From: Methylocystis echinoides
GTDB taxonomy: Bacteria > Pseudomonadota > Alphaproteobacteria > Rhizobiales > Beijerinckiaceae
Reading direction: 5' to 3'
DNA length: 64,000 nt
Assembly (NCBI RefSeq): GCF_027923385.1
Contig: NZ_BSEC01000001.1
Coordinates: forward strand, 2,182,501-2,246,500
The first letter of the stretch is position 1. Each line of letters opens with the position of its first letter. A program made the position numbers and the translations under genes. Below are positions 54,240-62,414 of this stretch, piece after piece. Under the pieces are notes generated by a model. The model was not told the DNA's origin. It made no database searches and saw only the letters and a program-made list of their open reading frames with translations.

Positions 54240-54488
54240 ATGTTGAAAAAGGTGACAAGCGCACAAATTCGCGCGGCACGCGGTTTGCTGAACTGGACAG
54301 TGCGGGAGCTCGCCGAAAAGTCGGGAGTCCACCGCAATACGATCACGCGCGCCGAAACCAACGACAAAGGCCCGGGCTACGCGCTATCCGTTATTCGCGA
54401 CGCCCTGGAAAAGGGCGGCGTCATTTTCGTTGATGGCGACGATGAGGGACCAGGGGTCCGTCTGCGGAAAAAAGACGACGAAAGCTGA
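54240..54488 (+). CDS. small XRE-type helix-turn-helix regulator
   Basis: An 82-residue DNA-binding protein. The helix-turn-helix is in ARGLLNWTVRELAEKSGVHR followed by NTITRAE, and the tail has IRDALEKGGVIFVDGDDEGPGVRLRK, typical of short XRE-family regulators found next to accessory genes in Rhizobiales. It likely binds as a dimer and may control the divergent pair at 53156-54152. The ATG at 54240 is 87 bases from the divergent start. Confidence 0.82.
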   Translation: MLKKVTSAQIRAARGLLNWTVRELAEKSGVHRNTITRAETNDKGPGYALSVIRDALEKGGVIFVDGDDEGPGVRLRKKDDES

Positions 54489-54614
54489 CATAGTCTCCCT
54501 GCGCGAAGCTGACTGCAGGATGAACGGCGCAGACATCTTCCGTTCAGGCGCAATGCGTCATTCATACGCCATGAGGTCGACCGGCGTGACGGCCTCCCGC
54601 GAATGGAGCCGCCG

Positions 54615-54959
54615 ATGCGCCTTTCTTTCCGAAACACAATCGCCCTGGCGCTGCTGACCAGCGTTTTCGGCCTCGGCCTTGTTCCCGCGAAAGCCGCGGA
54701 CTGGAACGACGATGGCGATAAGCAGGGCCATCATCGCGACTGGGATCAGGGTCGCTGGCGCGGCGGCGACTGGAATCGCCGTGGCTGGGATGACGACGGG
54801 GCCGCTGTCGGCGCGGCGGCAGGCGGCTTCGCGCTTGGCGCGGCCGTGGGCGCCGTCGCCCGACCCCGCGCTTACGACGGCTGTTACATCGTCGACCAGC
54901 CGATCAGGGACGGATGGGGGAATGTCGTCGATTATCGCAGCGTCGAGGTCTGCGACTGA
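54615..54959 (+). CDS. small secreted protein with glycine/alanine-rich segment
   Basis: A 114-residue protein with a signal peptide (MRLSFRNTIALALLTSVFGL, cleavage likely after PAKA near residue 28), an Asp/Trp/Arg-rich segment (DWDQGRWRGGDWNRRGW), a Gly/Ala-rich stretch (AAVGAAAGGFALGAAVGAVA) that could insert in a membrane as in glycine-zipper proteins, and a C-terminal pair of cysteines (YDGCYIVD, VEVCD). Similar short proteins are common in Rhizobiales and of unknown function. The ATG at 54615 is favoured over one at 54603. Confidence 0.65.
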   Translation: MRLSFRNTIALALLTSVFGLGLVPAKAADWNDDGDKQGHHRDWDQGRWRGGDWNRRGWDDDGAAVGAAAGGFALGAAVGAVARPRAYDGCYIVDQPIRDGWGNVVDYRSVEVCD

Positions 54960-55044
54960 ACCAGGCCGTTTTTGAGCTCTTGCGTATCGCGTCTGTCAGC
55001 GTTCCGCCGCCGCCTCCCCGCCCCTCTCGATGGCGGCGGATGAC

Positions 55045-55072
55045 GAGCCTCCCGGAGAGATCCGGGAGGCTC
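55045..55072. terminator. perfect hairpin between convergent genes, probable terminator
   Basis: Eleven-base perfect arms GAGCCTCCCGG/CCGGGAGGCTC with a six-base loop AGAGAT, 15 bases after the plsC stop on the minus strand. No T-run on either side. Confidence 0.5.
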
Positions 55073-55086
55073 TATCGCTGACGGGA

Positions 55087-55884
55087 TCAAGCGTTCTTGC
55101 GCCTGTCCTTTGCGATCGCCCTGGCGCGGCCTTCGGCGACGACTTGCGCAAGCGCGGGCTCCCGCGCCACGGCTTCCTCAATCAGCTGATCCGACGCCGT
55201 CTCGATGTCCGATTCGAGCTTCCTGAAGAATTCGCGCGGCGGCAGGCCCGGCGGGATGATCGGGAGAAATTCGATCACCACCTTGCCAGGGCGAATGAGA
55301 AACGCGCGGCGCGGCCAGAACAGGCCGGCGTTGAGCGCCACGGGCAGGGCGGGGACATTGGTCGCCGCATAGAGCTGGGCGACGCCGTATTTATACGCGG
55401 GCGGCGCGCCGGCCGGGCGACGCGTGCCTTCCGGGAAGATGAAGAGCTGGCGCTTCTGCGCGAACAGGCCCTTCGCCTTTTCGATGAGCTGCGGCAGCAG
55501 CTTGCCGCCCTTGGCGCGATTGATGCCGATCTGCTCGGCCGCGAGCAGATACCAGCCGAAGAAAGGAATGAAAACCAGTTCGTGCTTCAGAATATAACTG
55601 AAGTCGGGAAAGCGGATCGGCAGGACGAAGGTGTCCCAGATCGACTGGTGCTTGCTCGCAACGATCAGGGCGCCGCCGTCGGAGGGAATGTTCTCGAGGC
55701 CGCGCCACTCGACCTTCAGCCCGCAAATTTTTTCGACGAGCCACAGCGAGGTGCGGCCCCATGTGCGGCCCAGCTCCATGGAGACCTGCCGCCGCATGAC
55801 CAGCCCCGGCAGCCAGATGGTCATCAGCAGGATCGTATTGGCCCAGAAAAGGACCTGAAAGATAAGCGAGCGCAGGAAGAGCAT
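55087..55884 (-). CDS. plsC: 1-acyl-sn-glycerol-3-phosphate acyltransferase
   Basis: A 265-residue lysophosphatidate acyltransferase. An N-terminal membrane helix (VLFWANTILLMTIWLPGLVM) precedes the acyltransferase motifs: ASKHQSIWDTF (H-x4-D, about residue 78), the acceptor site GINRAKGG, and IFPEGTRR. It adds the second acyl chain to make phosphatidate for the pssA-psd-pmtA route. It is preceded by the DUF218 gene on the same strand with a 60-base gap. Confidence 0.92.
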   Translation of the reverse strand: MLFLRSLIFQVLFWANTILLMTIWLPGLVMRRQVSMELGRTWGRTSLWLVEKICGLKVEWRGLENIPSDGGALIVASKHQSIWDTFVLPIRFPDFSYILKHELVFIPFFGWYLLAAEQIGINRAKGGKLLPQLIEKAKGLFAQKRQLFIFPEGTRRPAGAPPAYKYGVAQLYAATNVPALPVALNAGLFWPRRAFLIRPGKVVIEFLPIIPPGLPPREFFRKLESDIETASDQLIEEAVAREPALAQVVAEGRARAIAKDRRKNA

Positions 55885-55944
55885 GGCCGGGTCCGTTGCG
55901 AGAGACGCGCGCTTTTTAGGCCAGACGGGGAGGGCTCCACAAGC

Positions 55945-56625
55945 TCACTCGGCCGCCGCCTGGCTGCTGCGATAGCTCTCGCCCCCGCCCTCGTCCTGAT
56001 GCAGCGTCACGCGCAGCAGCGCGCCCAGAAACTTGACGTATTCGCTGCCGATCAGCCGGATCACGACGGGATCGCGCGCCCAGTCGTCGATATTCACATG
56101 CTCGCTGATGACCGGGTAGGGGTAGAGCGTCAACTCCGGAAGCGCCGCCGAGAGTTCCACCAGGGCGCGCGGCATGTGGTAGTTCGACGTCACCACGATC
56201 AGCGAATGGGCGATGTTGTGCACCTGCGCCCATTGCCGGGTTTCGCGGGCGTTGCCGACTGTGTCGAGCGCCTCATAGCCGAGGTCGACGCAGCAGTTGA
56301 AGGTTTCGCGCGAAACGGGCAGGCGGCGGGCGAGAACCGAGCTGCGGGTGGCGCGATTGACGCCGGTGATGAGCATGCGGCGGGCCTGTCCGCGGGCGAG
56401 GAGTTCGGCGGCGTCGAGCACGCGGTCGGAGCCGCCGGTCAGGGCGACGACGCCTTCCGCCTTCACGGAAAGCCGCGGCTCCTCGCGCGCCAGCGAGAGC
56501 GCGAACCAGACATAGCCGCCGGCGAAGGCCAGCGCGCCGAGCGCCAGCGCGCTCGCCGCCGTCAACAGGACAGCGCGCAGCAGACCCTTTCCTGTCGCGC
56601 GCCAGTCGCGCGTCAACGCCGACAC
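55945..56625 (-). CDS. YdcF/DUF218 family protein
   Basis: A 226-residue protein with one N-terminal membrane helix (LLTAASALALGALAFAGGYV) and a DUF218 (ElyC/SanA/YdcF) domain: VVALTGGSDRVLDAAELLARG, RRMLITGVNRAT, and VTSNYHMPRALVEL. E. coli members are linked to envelope integrity and lipid-carrier metabolism; the reaction is not known. The GTG at 56625 is chosen because the longer frame overlaps ftsX and lacks family similarity. It follows ftsE-ftsX on the same strand. Confidence 0.82.
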   Translation of the reverse strand: MSALTRDWRATGKGLLRAVLLTAASALALGALAFAGGYVWFALSLAREEPRLSVKAEGVVALTGGSDRVLDAAELLARGQARRMLITGVNRATRSSVLARRLPVSRETFNCCVDLGYEALDTVGNARETRQWAQVHNIAHSLIVVTSNYHMPRALVELSAALPELTLYPYPVISEHVNIDDWARDPVVIRLIGSEYVKFLGALLRVTLHQDEGGGESYRSSQAAAE

Positions 56626-56716
56626 CCTGTCTGTCCTCCCGCTTTTCTGGCGCCTGCCTGTGGCGCCGTTTCTTGAGGGATATATGGTCACAAGCGGCCG
56701 CCTGGCGCGAGGGCCG

Positions 56717-57697
56717 TCACCCGAGCCCCCGCAAATGCCGAAAAACAATGCGCCGCGACAGCCAGCCCGTGAGCAGGGCGACGCCGGCCGCGAGCGCCAC
56801 GATCACCGCATATCCCGCGAATCCAATGGAGAGGTCGCCGAACAGGGACTCCATCTGCTCGCCGCCCGCCGTCGTCCGCCAGCGGCGCAGCAGGGCCTGC
56901 GCCGCCATCAGGAACGCGATGGCCGCGGCGGCGCCGATGATCGCCCCGCGCAGACCCAGCGCGAGAAAACGGCGCTGAAATTCCTGCGCGATGAAGGAAT
57001 CGGTCGCGCCGACGATATGCAGCACGTCGACAATCTCGCGATTCGTCGCGACGGCGGCGCGCGTCGCCGAGGCGACGACCACGCCCATCGCGCCGAGGAT
57101 GAGCAGGAAGATCAGCGCCGCCGCCGAGACCACGGCGCGGGCCATGTCGCCGAGCCGCGCCATGACGATGCGATGATCGTCGAAGGTCGCGCTCGGCACG
57201 GCGCCGGCGAGCGCCTCGCGGATTTCCGAGAGGTCGGGCTTTTCTCTCGGATCGAGCTTGACCACGATCATGCGCGGCACCGGAAGCTGCGACAGGTCGA
57301 GTCCCTGCCCAAGCCAGGGCGCGAGCAGACTCTCGGATTCTTCCTTTGAATAGATCTGCGCCTCGCGCACGCCGGGCGTGCCCTGAAGGATATCGGCGGC
57401 GATGCGCAGATCGGACTCGATGTCGCGCCCCTGCGCCGGGCGTATCTGCACGATGGCTTCGGTTGCGGCCTCCGATCGCCATTCGGCGCTCGCCGTCGCA
57501 ATGAGAATCGCCGCGGCGGCGGCGAGCGCGGCAAGAAAGGTCATGATGGCGATGACCGTCACCACGGATCGCCCCGCGATCGAATCCGTCGGCGCCAGCG
57601 GCGAGGCTTCGCCCGCCTCGTCCTCTTCGGCGTCGCCCGTTGGCGGCCGGGCGCGGCGCAGGCGCGTCAGGAGGCGGCTGGCGAAGGCGAAATCCAT
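56717..57697 (-). CDS. ftsX: cell division protein FtsX
   Basis: A 326-residue permease-like protein with the four-helix FtsX layout: one helix near residue 45-70 (VVTVIAIMTFLAALAAAAAI), an extracytoplasmic domain of about 110 residues, and three C-terminal helices. The SATRAAVATNREIVDVLHIVGA segment is the conserved cytoplasmic region. FtsEX acts at the divisome and controls peptidoglycan hydrolases. The cytoplasmic N-terminal part is acidic, as common in alphaproteobacteria. It begins 6 bases after ftsE. Confidence 0.93.
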   Translation of the reverse strand: MDFAFASRLLTRLRRARPPTGDAEEDEAGEASPLAPTDSIAGRSVVTVIAIMTFLAALAAAAAILIATASAEWRSEAATEAIVQIRPAQGRDIESDLRIAADILQGTPGVREAQIYSKEESESLLAPWLGQGLDLSQLPVPRMIVVKLDPREKPDLSEIREALAGAVPSATFDDHRIVMARLGDMARAVVSAAALIFLLILGAMGVVVASATRAAVATNREIVDVLHIVGATDSFIAQEFQRRFLALGLRGAIIGAAAAIAFLMAAQALLRRWRTTAGGEQMESLFGDLSIGFAGYAVIVALAAGVALLTGWLSRRIVFRHLRGLG

Positions 57698-57703
57698 CCG
57701 GGC

Positions 57704-58366
57704 TCACTCGAAAATATGCAGGCGCCCGTCGGCCAGCACGAGGCGCCGCGCCTCCTCGTACTGGTCCATCAGGCTCAGATCGTGGGTGGCGATGATGACC
57801 GCCGTGCCGGATTTGTGCAGCTCCACGAAGAGCCGCAGGATTCGCCGCGCCAGCGTGGGATCGACATTGCCCGTCGGCTCGTCGGCAAGGAGCAGCCTCG
57901 GCTGCGAGATCAGCGCGCGGGCGATGGAGGCGCGCTGCTTCTCGCCGCCCGAGAGCACGCTGGGCGCGCAATGGCGCCGCTCGCCGAGGCCGACCCATTT
58001 CAGCAGTTCCGAGACCTCGGCGCGATAGCTCGCCTCCTCGCGCCCGAGCACGCGCAGCGGCAGCGCCACATTCTCGTAGACAGTGAGATGGTCGAGCAGG
58101 CGGAAGTCCTGGAAGACGACGCCGATCTGCCGGCGCATCTCGGTGATTTCGTCCTTGGCGAGCGTCGCCGTGTCGCGGCCGAAGACGCTGATCAGCCCGC
58201 GCGTGGGCTTCAGCGCCATGATGATGAGGCGCATCAGCGACGTCTTGCCGGCGCCGGAGGGGCCGGTGAGAAACTGGAAGGAACGTGGCGCGACGCTGAA
58301 CGAGACGTCCCGAAGCGTTTCCGGCCCCACGCCGTAACGCAGGCCGACATTCTCGAAGCTCAGCAC
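57704..58366 (-). CDS. ftsE: cell division ATP-binding protein FtsE
   Basis: A 220-residue ABC ATPase. Walker A is LTGPSGAGKTSLMRLI (about residues 34-49), the signature LSGGEKQRASIARALI, Walker B LLLADEPTGNVD, and the His switch ATHDLSLMD. FtsE powers FtsX at the septum. It is divergent from the gene at 58505; the 138 bases between contain a TTAACCAT string. ftsE-ftsX is a conserved pair. Confidence 0.96.
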   Translation of the reverse strand: MLSFENVGLRYGVGPETLRDVSFSVAPRSFQFLTGPSGAGKTSLMRLIIMALKPTRGLISVFGRDTATLAKDEITEMRRQIGVVFQDFRLLDHLTVYENVALPLRVLGREEASYRAEVSELLKWVGLGERRHCAPSVLSGGEKQRASIARALISQPRLLLADEPTGNVDPTLARRILRLFVELHKSGTAVIIATHDLSLMDQYEEARRLVLADGRLHIFE

Positions 58367-58437
58367 CTGTCGTTCGCTCCAGAGGGCCGCGGGCGCGCGC
58401 CGGGAATCGGAGAAACAGGATAGCAGTTCACGCCTCC

Positions 58438-58445
58438 TTAACCAT
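58438..58445. promoter_or_regulatory. TTAACCAT motif, possible CtrA/cell-cycle element
   Basis: An exact TTAACCAT, the alternative half-site bound by CtrA in Caulobacter-type networks, in the divergent promoter region of ftsE and the gene at 58505. A second TTAA follows at 12-base spacing, which is not the classic N7. A single octamer is weak evidence. Confidence 0.35.
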
Positions 58446-58504
58446 ACTCGCCCTTAATCGCGAGCCAAGCTTTGTTGAAAGCGCGGGAAGAGCGGAGCGC
58501 GCCC

Positions 58505-59092
58505 ATGTCCTGGAATGACGGTTCCCGCGTCCCCTGGCCGGCGTCCGATATCGCCGCCGAGGCGTCGAGCGGGGCCGTGGGTCTCGATGTCGACGACGAC
58601 GACCTCTGGAGCCGCCCGCCGCGTCGCCCCGTCGCCCGTGATCTGCCGCCCACCGGGCGCGGGCGCTGGCCGGTCGTTGCGACGATCGTTGCGCTCGTCA
58701 TGGGCGCGACGGTGCTGATCGGCCTGCGGGAGAAGATCGTCCGCAACGCGCCGGCGACCGCGCTCGCCTATCGCGCGCTTGGACTGCCGGTCAATCTCGC
58801 CGGTCTCGAATTGCGCGGCGTGCGGTCGCGCGTCGAGATCGATGGCGGCCGGAAGGTGCTCATCACGGAAGGCGAGATCGTCAACATCCGCCGCGACGAG
58901 AACCGGACGCCGCCGCTGACGCTGACGGTGCGCGATTCGAACGGGCTCCAGCGCTACGCCTGGACGGCGCCGGCGCCCAAGACGCGGCTTCAGCCGGGCG
59001 AGACGATCGCCTTCCGCGCCCGCCTCGCCTCGCCGCCGGAAGACGGGGCGGAGGTGCTTGTGCGTTTCGCCCGTCTGGCCGCCGCGAAGTAA
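58505..59092 (+). CDS. ftsE-divergent membrane protein (DUF3426-like, lacking zinc ribbon)
   Basis: A 195-residue protein: an acidic N-terminal region (VGLDVDDDDLWSRPP), a membrane helix (WPVVATIVALVMGATVLIGL, about residues 59-78) and a C-terminal extracytoplasmic domain resembling DUF3426 (LITEGEIVNIRRDENRTPPL, RYAWTAPAPKTRLQPGETIA, FRARLASPP). Relatives divergent from ftsE in alphaproteobacteria usually begin with an MJ0042-type CxxC zinc ribbon, but this one has no cysteines at all. Function is unknown. The ATG at 58505 (MSWNDG) is preferred over a start at 58472. Confidence 0.78.
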   Translation: MSWNDGSRVPWPASDIAAEASSGAVGLDVDDDDLWSRPPRRPVARDLPPTGRGRWPVVATIVALVMGATVLIGLREKIVRNAPATALAYRALGLPVNLAGLELRGVRSRVEIDGGRKVLITEGEIVNIRRDENRTPPLTLTVRDSNGLQRYAWTAPAPKTRLQPGETIAFRARLASPPEDGAEVLVRFARLAAAK

Positions 59093-59153
59093 TCCGCCCG
59101 GGGCTTGATTATGACAGCCGGCTCGCACACGCCGTCATGGGGCGGCGGGACGG

Positions 59154-59846
59154 ATGGCCGGGCGCATGGATCTGGGCGAAGCTGTCAGGGACTATTGCGA
59201 ACGGCTCGACGGCGGCCTCTGGTCGGAGCCGCTCAATGCTGTGACAAACGCGGGCTTTCTCGTCGCGGCGGCGGCGGCGCTGGCGCTGCTGCGGCGACAG
59301 CGTCAGCGTGATCCGGCGGCGCTTGCGCTCATCGCCGTAACGGCGTCGGTCGGCGTCGGCAGCTTCCTGTTTCACACGCTTGCGACGCGCGGCGCCATGC
59401 TGCTCGACGTCATTCCCATCGCCATTTTCATCTACGGTTTTTTCCTGCTCGCGCTGCGCCGTCTGTTTGGCCTCGGCGCGGCGGCGAGCGTGCTGCTGAC
59501 GGCGCTTTTCGCGCTGGCGAGCTTTGGCGTGGACGCCAATTTCCACGGCCTCAACGGCTCGGTCGCCTATCTGTCGGCGCTGGCCGCGCTCGTGACCTTC
59601 CCGACGCTGTTGTGGCGGCGCAATCGCTTCGCCGCGCGCGGGCTCGCCATGGCCGCCGGCGTGTTCACGATCTCGCTACTTTTCCGCAGCTTTGACCGGG
59701 CGATCTGTCCCGCCTTTCCCGTCGGGACGCATTTTCTGTGGCATCTACTGAACGCATGCGTGCTCTGGCTGCTGCTGCGCACGGCGATCCTGAGCGCGCT
59801 ACGCCAGCCCCAGCCAGAAGGCGAAGGAGCCCACAGCCGCATGTGA
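59154..59846 (+). CDS. ceramidase-domain membrane protein
   Basis: A 230-residue membrane protein with six to seven hydrophobic helices. The N-terminal YCERLDGGLWSEPLNAVTNAG matches the start of the alkaline ceramidase family, and the conserved His/Asp elements GSFLFHTLAT, SFGVDANFHGLNG and GTHFLWHLLNA lie at the expected places for a zinc site. It could hydrolyse ceramide-like lipids. ATG 59154 is used; ATG 59166 is an alternative. Its last 48 bases overlap the convergent CPBP-like gene. Confidence 0.8.
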   Translation: MAGRMDLGEAVRDYCERLDGGLWSEPLNAVTNAGFLVAAAAALALLRRQRQRDPAALALIAVTASVGVGSFLFHTLATRGAMLLDVIPIAIFIYGFFLLALRRLFGLGAAASVLLTALFALASFGVDANFHGLNGSVAYLSALAALVTFPTLLWRRNRFAARGLAMAAGVFTISLLFRSFDRAICPAFPVGTHFLWHLLNACVLWLLLRTAILSALRQPQPEGEGAHSRM

Positions 59847-60404
59847 CGCGGCGACGGGCCAGATATTGCGCGTGGCGAGATAGGCGCCAGCCCAGGCGAG
59901 TCCGACGACGAAGGCGCCGGCGAGCAGCAGCGGATCGCCATAGGCCAGATGCATCAGCGAGAAAACGCCGGCAGAGAAGAACACATATGTCGCGTTGCTG
60001 ATCGCGAGCCTGTCGGTGATGATCTTGGGAACCGCGCGGCAGACGAGCTCCTGACAGGGGCTCGACACGAGAATGTAGAAGGGCGCGAAGGTCATCCAGT
60101 CGGGCTGGGGGCGGTCGGCGGGGACGAAGCCCGCCTGTGCATGGATCGCCGCCGCGACGACAAGCGTGACGAGGCCGCAGCCCAGCCAGTGCCGCGCGAG
60201 ATGCGGGGCGCGCAGCCCCAGTTCCGCGGCGGAGCAGCCCGCGTAGAGGCAGAGGCCGATGATGATGGCGGAGACGAGGATCATGACCTCGAAGCGCATC
60301 GCAAACGGCAGCAGGCCGAGCCGAATGGCGACGCCCGGCCCCACAACGAGCAGGGCGAAACCCAGCAGCAGCCAGTTGTCATGAATCCGGCGCAGGATCG
60401 TCAT
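59799..60404 (-). CDS. CPBP-family (CAAX-like) intramembrane protease, degenerate
   Basis: A 201-residue membrane protein with about five to six helices. The glutamate motif normally EExxxR is QELVCR here, the FxxxH motif is FSLMH, and the third motif is HAAVG without the usual Asn/Asp. With one Glu of the pair replaced, protease activity is uncertain. It overlaps the ceramidase gene by 48 bases at the 3' end, tail to tail. Its promoter lies in the 60-base gap from the glycosyltransferase end. Confidence 0.72.
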   Translation of the reverse strand: MTILRRIHDNWLLLGFALLVVGPGVAIRLGLLPFAMRFEVMILVSAIIIGLCLYAGCSAAELGLRAPHLARHWLGCGLVTLVVAAAIHAQAGFVPADRPQPDWMTFAPFYILVSSPCQELVCRAVPKIITDRLAISNATYVFFSAGVFSLMHLAYGDPLLLAGAFVVGLAWAGAYLATRNIWPVAASHAAVGSFAFWLGLA

Positions 60405-60471
60405 GAGGATGTAACATACATCGCTCTCGCGTCATGCCAAGATTGGGCGACGCCGGTCGATCCGTCCGTCG

Positions 60472-61470
60472 CTAGGGCGTCTCGCCCCGATGGCGGCGGG
60501 CGTCCATTTTCGCCGCATCGCCGCCCGCGCCCTCGATCCGCTCCGCGACGAGATAGAGCGGGCGGCCCTTCACCTCGTTGAAAATGCGGCCGATATATTC
60601 GCCGAGCACCCCGAGCGACAGGAGCTGCACGCCCGAGAAGAAGGCGATGGAGACGACGAGCGTCGGAAAGCCCGGCGTGTCGACGCCGAACAGCATGGTG
60701 CGCACCCAGTAATAGCCGGCCATGCCCAGCGCAAAGACGGAGATGACGAGACCGACATAGGTCCAGATCATCAACGGCATGGAGGAGAAGGACAGCAGGC
60801 CGTCGAGCGCGAAACGCGCCAGCCGCGTGAAATCGAATTTCGACTCGCCGCTCGCCCGCGCCTCGACATCGAAGGGCACGCCGATGGTGCTGAAGCCGAT
60901 CCAGGCGTAAAGCCCCTTGTTGAAGCGCGCCCGCTCGCGCATCGACAGCAGCGCGTCGACCGCCTGTCGGTCGAGCAGGCGGAAGTCGCCGGCGCCCGGC
61001 GGCAGCGACACGTCGCCGACCTTTTCCAGCAGGCGGTAAAACAGCCCGGTGAAGACCGTTCGCAGTTTGGGGTCGGTCGCGCGGTCGGCGCGCTGGCCGA
61101 AGACATTCTTGTAGCCCGCGCGCCATTTCTCGATGAATTGCGGGATGACTTCCGGCGGGTGCTGAAGATCGGAGTCCATGATGACGGCGGCGGCGCCGCG
61201 CGCCTCGTCGAGCCCCGCCGCAATGGCGATTTCCTTGCCGAAATTGCGCGAGAAGGAGAGGGCGCGAAAGCGGGGCTCGGTCGCGCACAGCGCCTTTAGC
61301 CGTGCGAGGCTTTCGTCATGCGAGCCGTCGTCGATGAAGATGACCTCGAAGGTGACGCCGGCCCGTTCCAGCGCCGGGACCAGCCGGGCCGCGAGCGGGC
61401 CGAGATTGGCGCCCTCGTTGAATACGGGGACCACGACCGATATATCGGGACGCTGGACAGTGTCGTTCAT
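60472..61470 (-). CDS. GT2-family glycosyltransferase (GtrB/ArnC/DPM1 type)
   Basis: A 332-residue enzyme with an N-terminal GT-A domain (VVVPVFNEGANLGPLAARL; catalytic Asp in FIDDGSHDESLARL; IMDSDLQHPPE as DxD) and two C-terminal membrane helices (SSMPLMIWTYVGLVISVFAL and VVSIAFFSGVQLLSLGVLG) ending in YIGRIFNEVKGRPLYLV. Such proteins transfer a sugar to polyprenyl phosphate for cell-surface glycan or lipid A modification. It diverges from the HpnK-like deacetylase, a plausible functional neighbour. Confidence 0.9.
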   Translation of the reverse strand: MNDTVQRPDISVVVPVFNEGANLGPLAARLVPALERAGVTFEVIFIDDGSHDESLARLKALCATEPRFRALSFSRNFGKEIAIAAGLDEARGAAAVIMDSDLQHPPEVIPQFIEKWRAGYKNVFGQRADRATDPKLRTVFTGLFYRLLEKVGDVSLPPGAGDFRLLDRQAVDALLSMRERARFNKGLYAWIGFSTIGVPFDVEARASGESKFDFTRLARFALDGLLSFSSMPLMIWTYVGLVISVFALGMAGYYWVRTMLFGVDTPGFPTLVVSIAFFSGVQLLSLGVLGEYIGRIFNEVKGRPLYLVAERIEGAGGDAAKMDARRHRGETP

Positions 61471-61524
61471 AAGCCGCGTTTCAAGCAGAAATTGACCGGC
61501 GCGGCAAAGGCAAAGGGCGGGAAA

Positions 61525-62379
61525 ATGGCGAAAGACCGGATCATCGCGCTATGTGCGGACGATTACGGCCTGTCCTACGGGGTGAGCATGGGCATTCTGG
61601 AGGCGCTGGACGCCGGGCGCCTCACGGCCGTCTCGGCCCTCGTCAACAGCCCGCGCTGGCCCGCCATGGGGCGCGAGCTCCGCCGCCGCGGCGCGAACGC
61701 CGACGTCGGCCTGCATTTCAACCTGACGCTTGGCCGACCGCTCGGGCCGATGCCGGGCTTCGCGCCGCAGGGGACGTTCCCGCCGGTTTCGGCGGTGATC
61801 CGCATGGCCCTGCGCCGCAAGCTGCCCATGGAGGAGATCCGCGCCGAGATCGACCGCCAGCTCGACCGCTTCGAGGCGGTGATGGAGCGCCGGCCGGATT
61901 TCGTCGACGGCCATCAGCATGTGCACGGGCTGCCGGGGATTCGCGAGGCGCTCATCGAGGCCATGACCTCGCGCCGTCTCGCCGGCAAGGCGTGGCTGCG
62001 CAACGCCGCCGACGGGCTGCATCGCATCGCGCTGCGCCGCGCCCATGCGCGCAAGGCGCTGGCGGTGCGCGGCCTGTCGTCGGGCTTCCGCCACGCCGCG
62101 CAGCTGCACGGCTTCGCCACCAACGACAGTTTCGCGGGCTTCTCGGACTTCGATCCGGGCAAGGATTACGCGCGGGCCTTCGAGACCTATCTGCGCGCGC
62201 CGGGGCGCCGGCATCTCGTCATGTGCCATCCCGGCCATGTCGACGACGAGCTGAAGGCGCAGGACCCGGTGACGATCACGCGCGAACAGGAACTCGCCTT
62301 CCTGCTCTCGCCGCGCTTCCCCGAGATGCTCGAAAAGCGCGGGCTGAAGCTCGCGCGGCTGAGCGAGGCGACGGGGTAG
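61525..62379 (+). CDS. ChbG/HpnK family deacetylase
   Basis: A 284-residue member of the YdjC/ChbG/HpnK carbohydrate deacetylases. The metal and catalytic residues are visible: ALCADDYGLSYGVSMGIL (Asp pair), VGLHFNLTLGRPLGP, DFVDGHQHVHGLPGIREAL (the His pair), and HLVMCHPGHVDDEL. HpnK acts on hopanoid-linked N-acetylglucosamine; ChbG on chitobiose. The ATG at 61525 gives MAKDRIIALCADDYG. With the divergent GT2 gene it may process a surface or hopanoid sugar. Confidence 0.88.
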   Translation: MAKDRIIALCADDYGLSYGVSMGILEALDAGRLTAVSALVNSPRWPAMGRELRRRGANADVGLHFNLTLGRPLGPMPGFAPQGTFPPVSAVIRMALRRKLPMEEIRAEIDRQLDRFEAVMERRPDFVDGHQHVHGLPGIREALIEAMTSRRLAGKAWLRNAADGLHRIALRRAHARKALAVRGLSSGFRHAAQLHGFATNDSFAGFSDFDPGKDYARAFETYLRAPGRRHLVMCHPGHVDDELKAQDPVTITREQELAFLLSPRFPEMLEKRGLKLARLSEATG

Positions 62380-62414
62380 GGCCGGTCAGCGAGGGCCTGC
62401 AAATCCCGGGGCGG

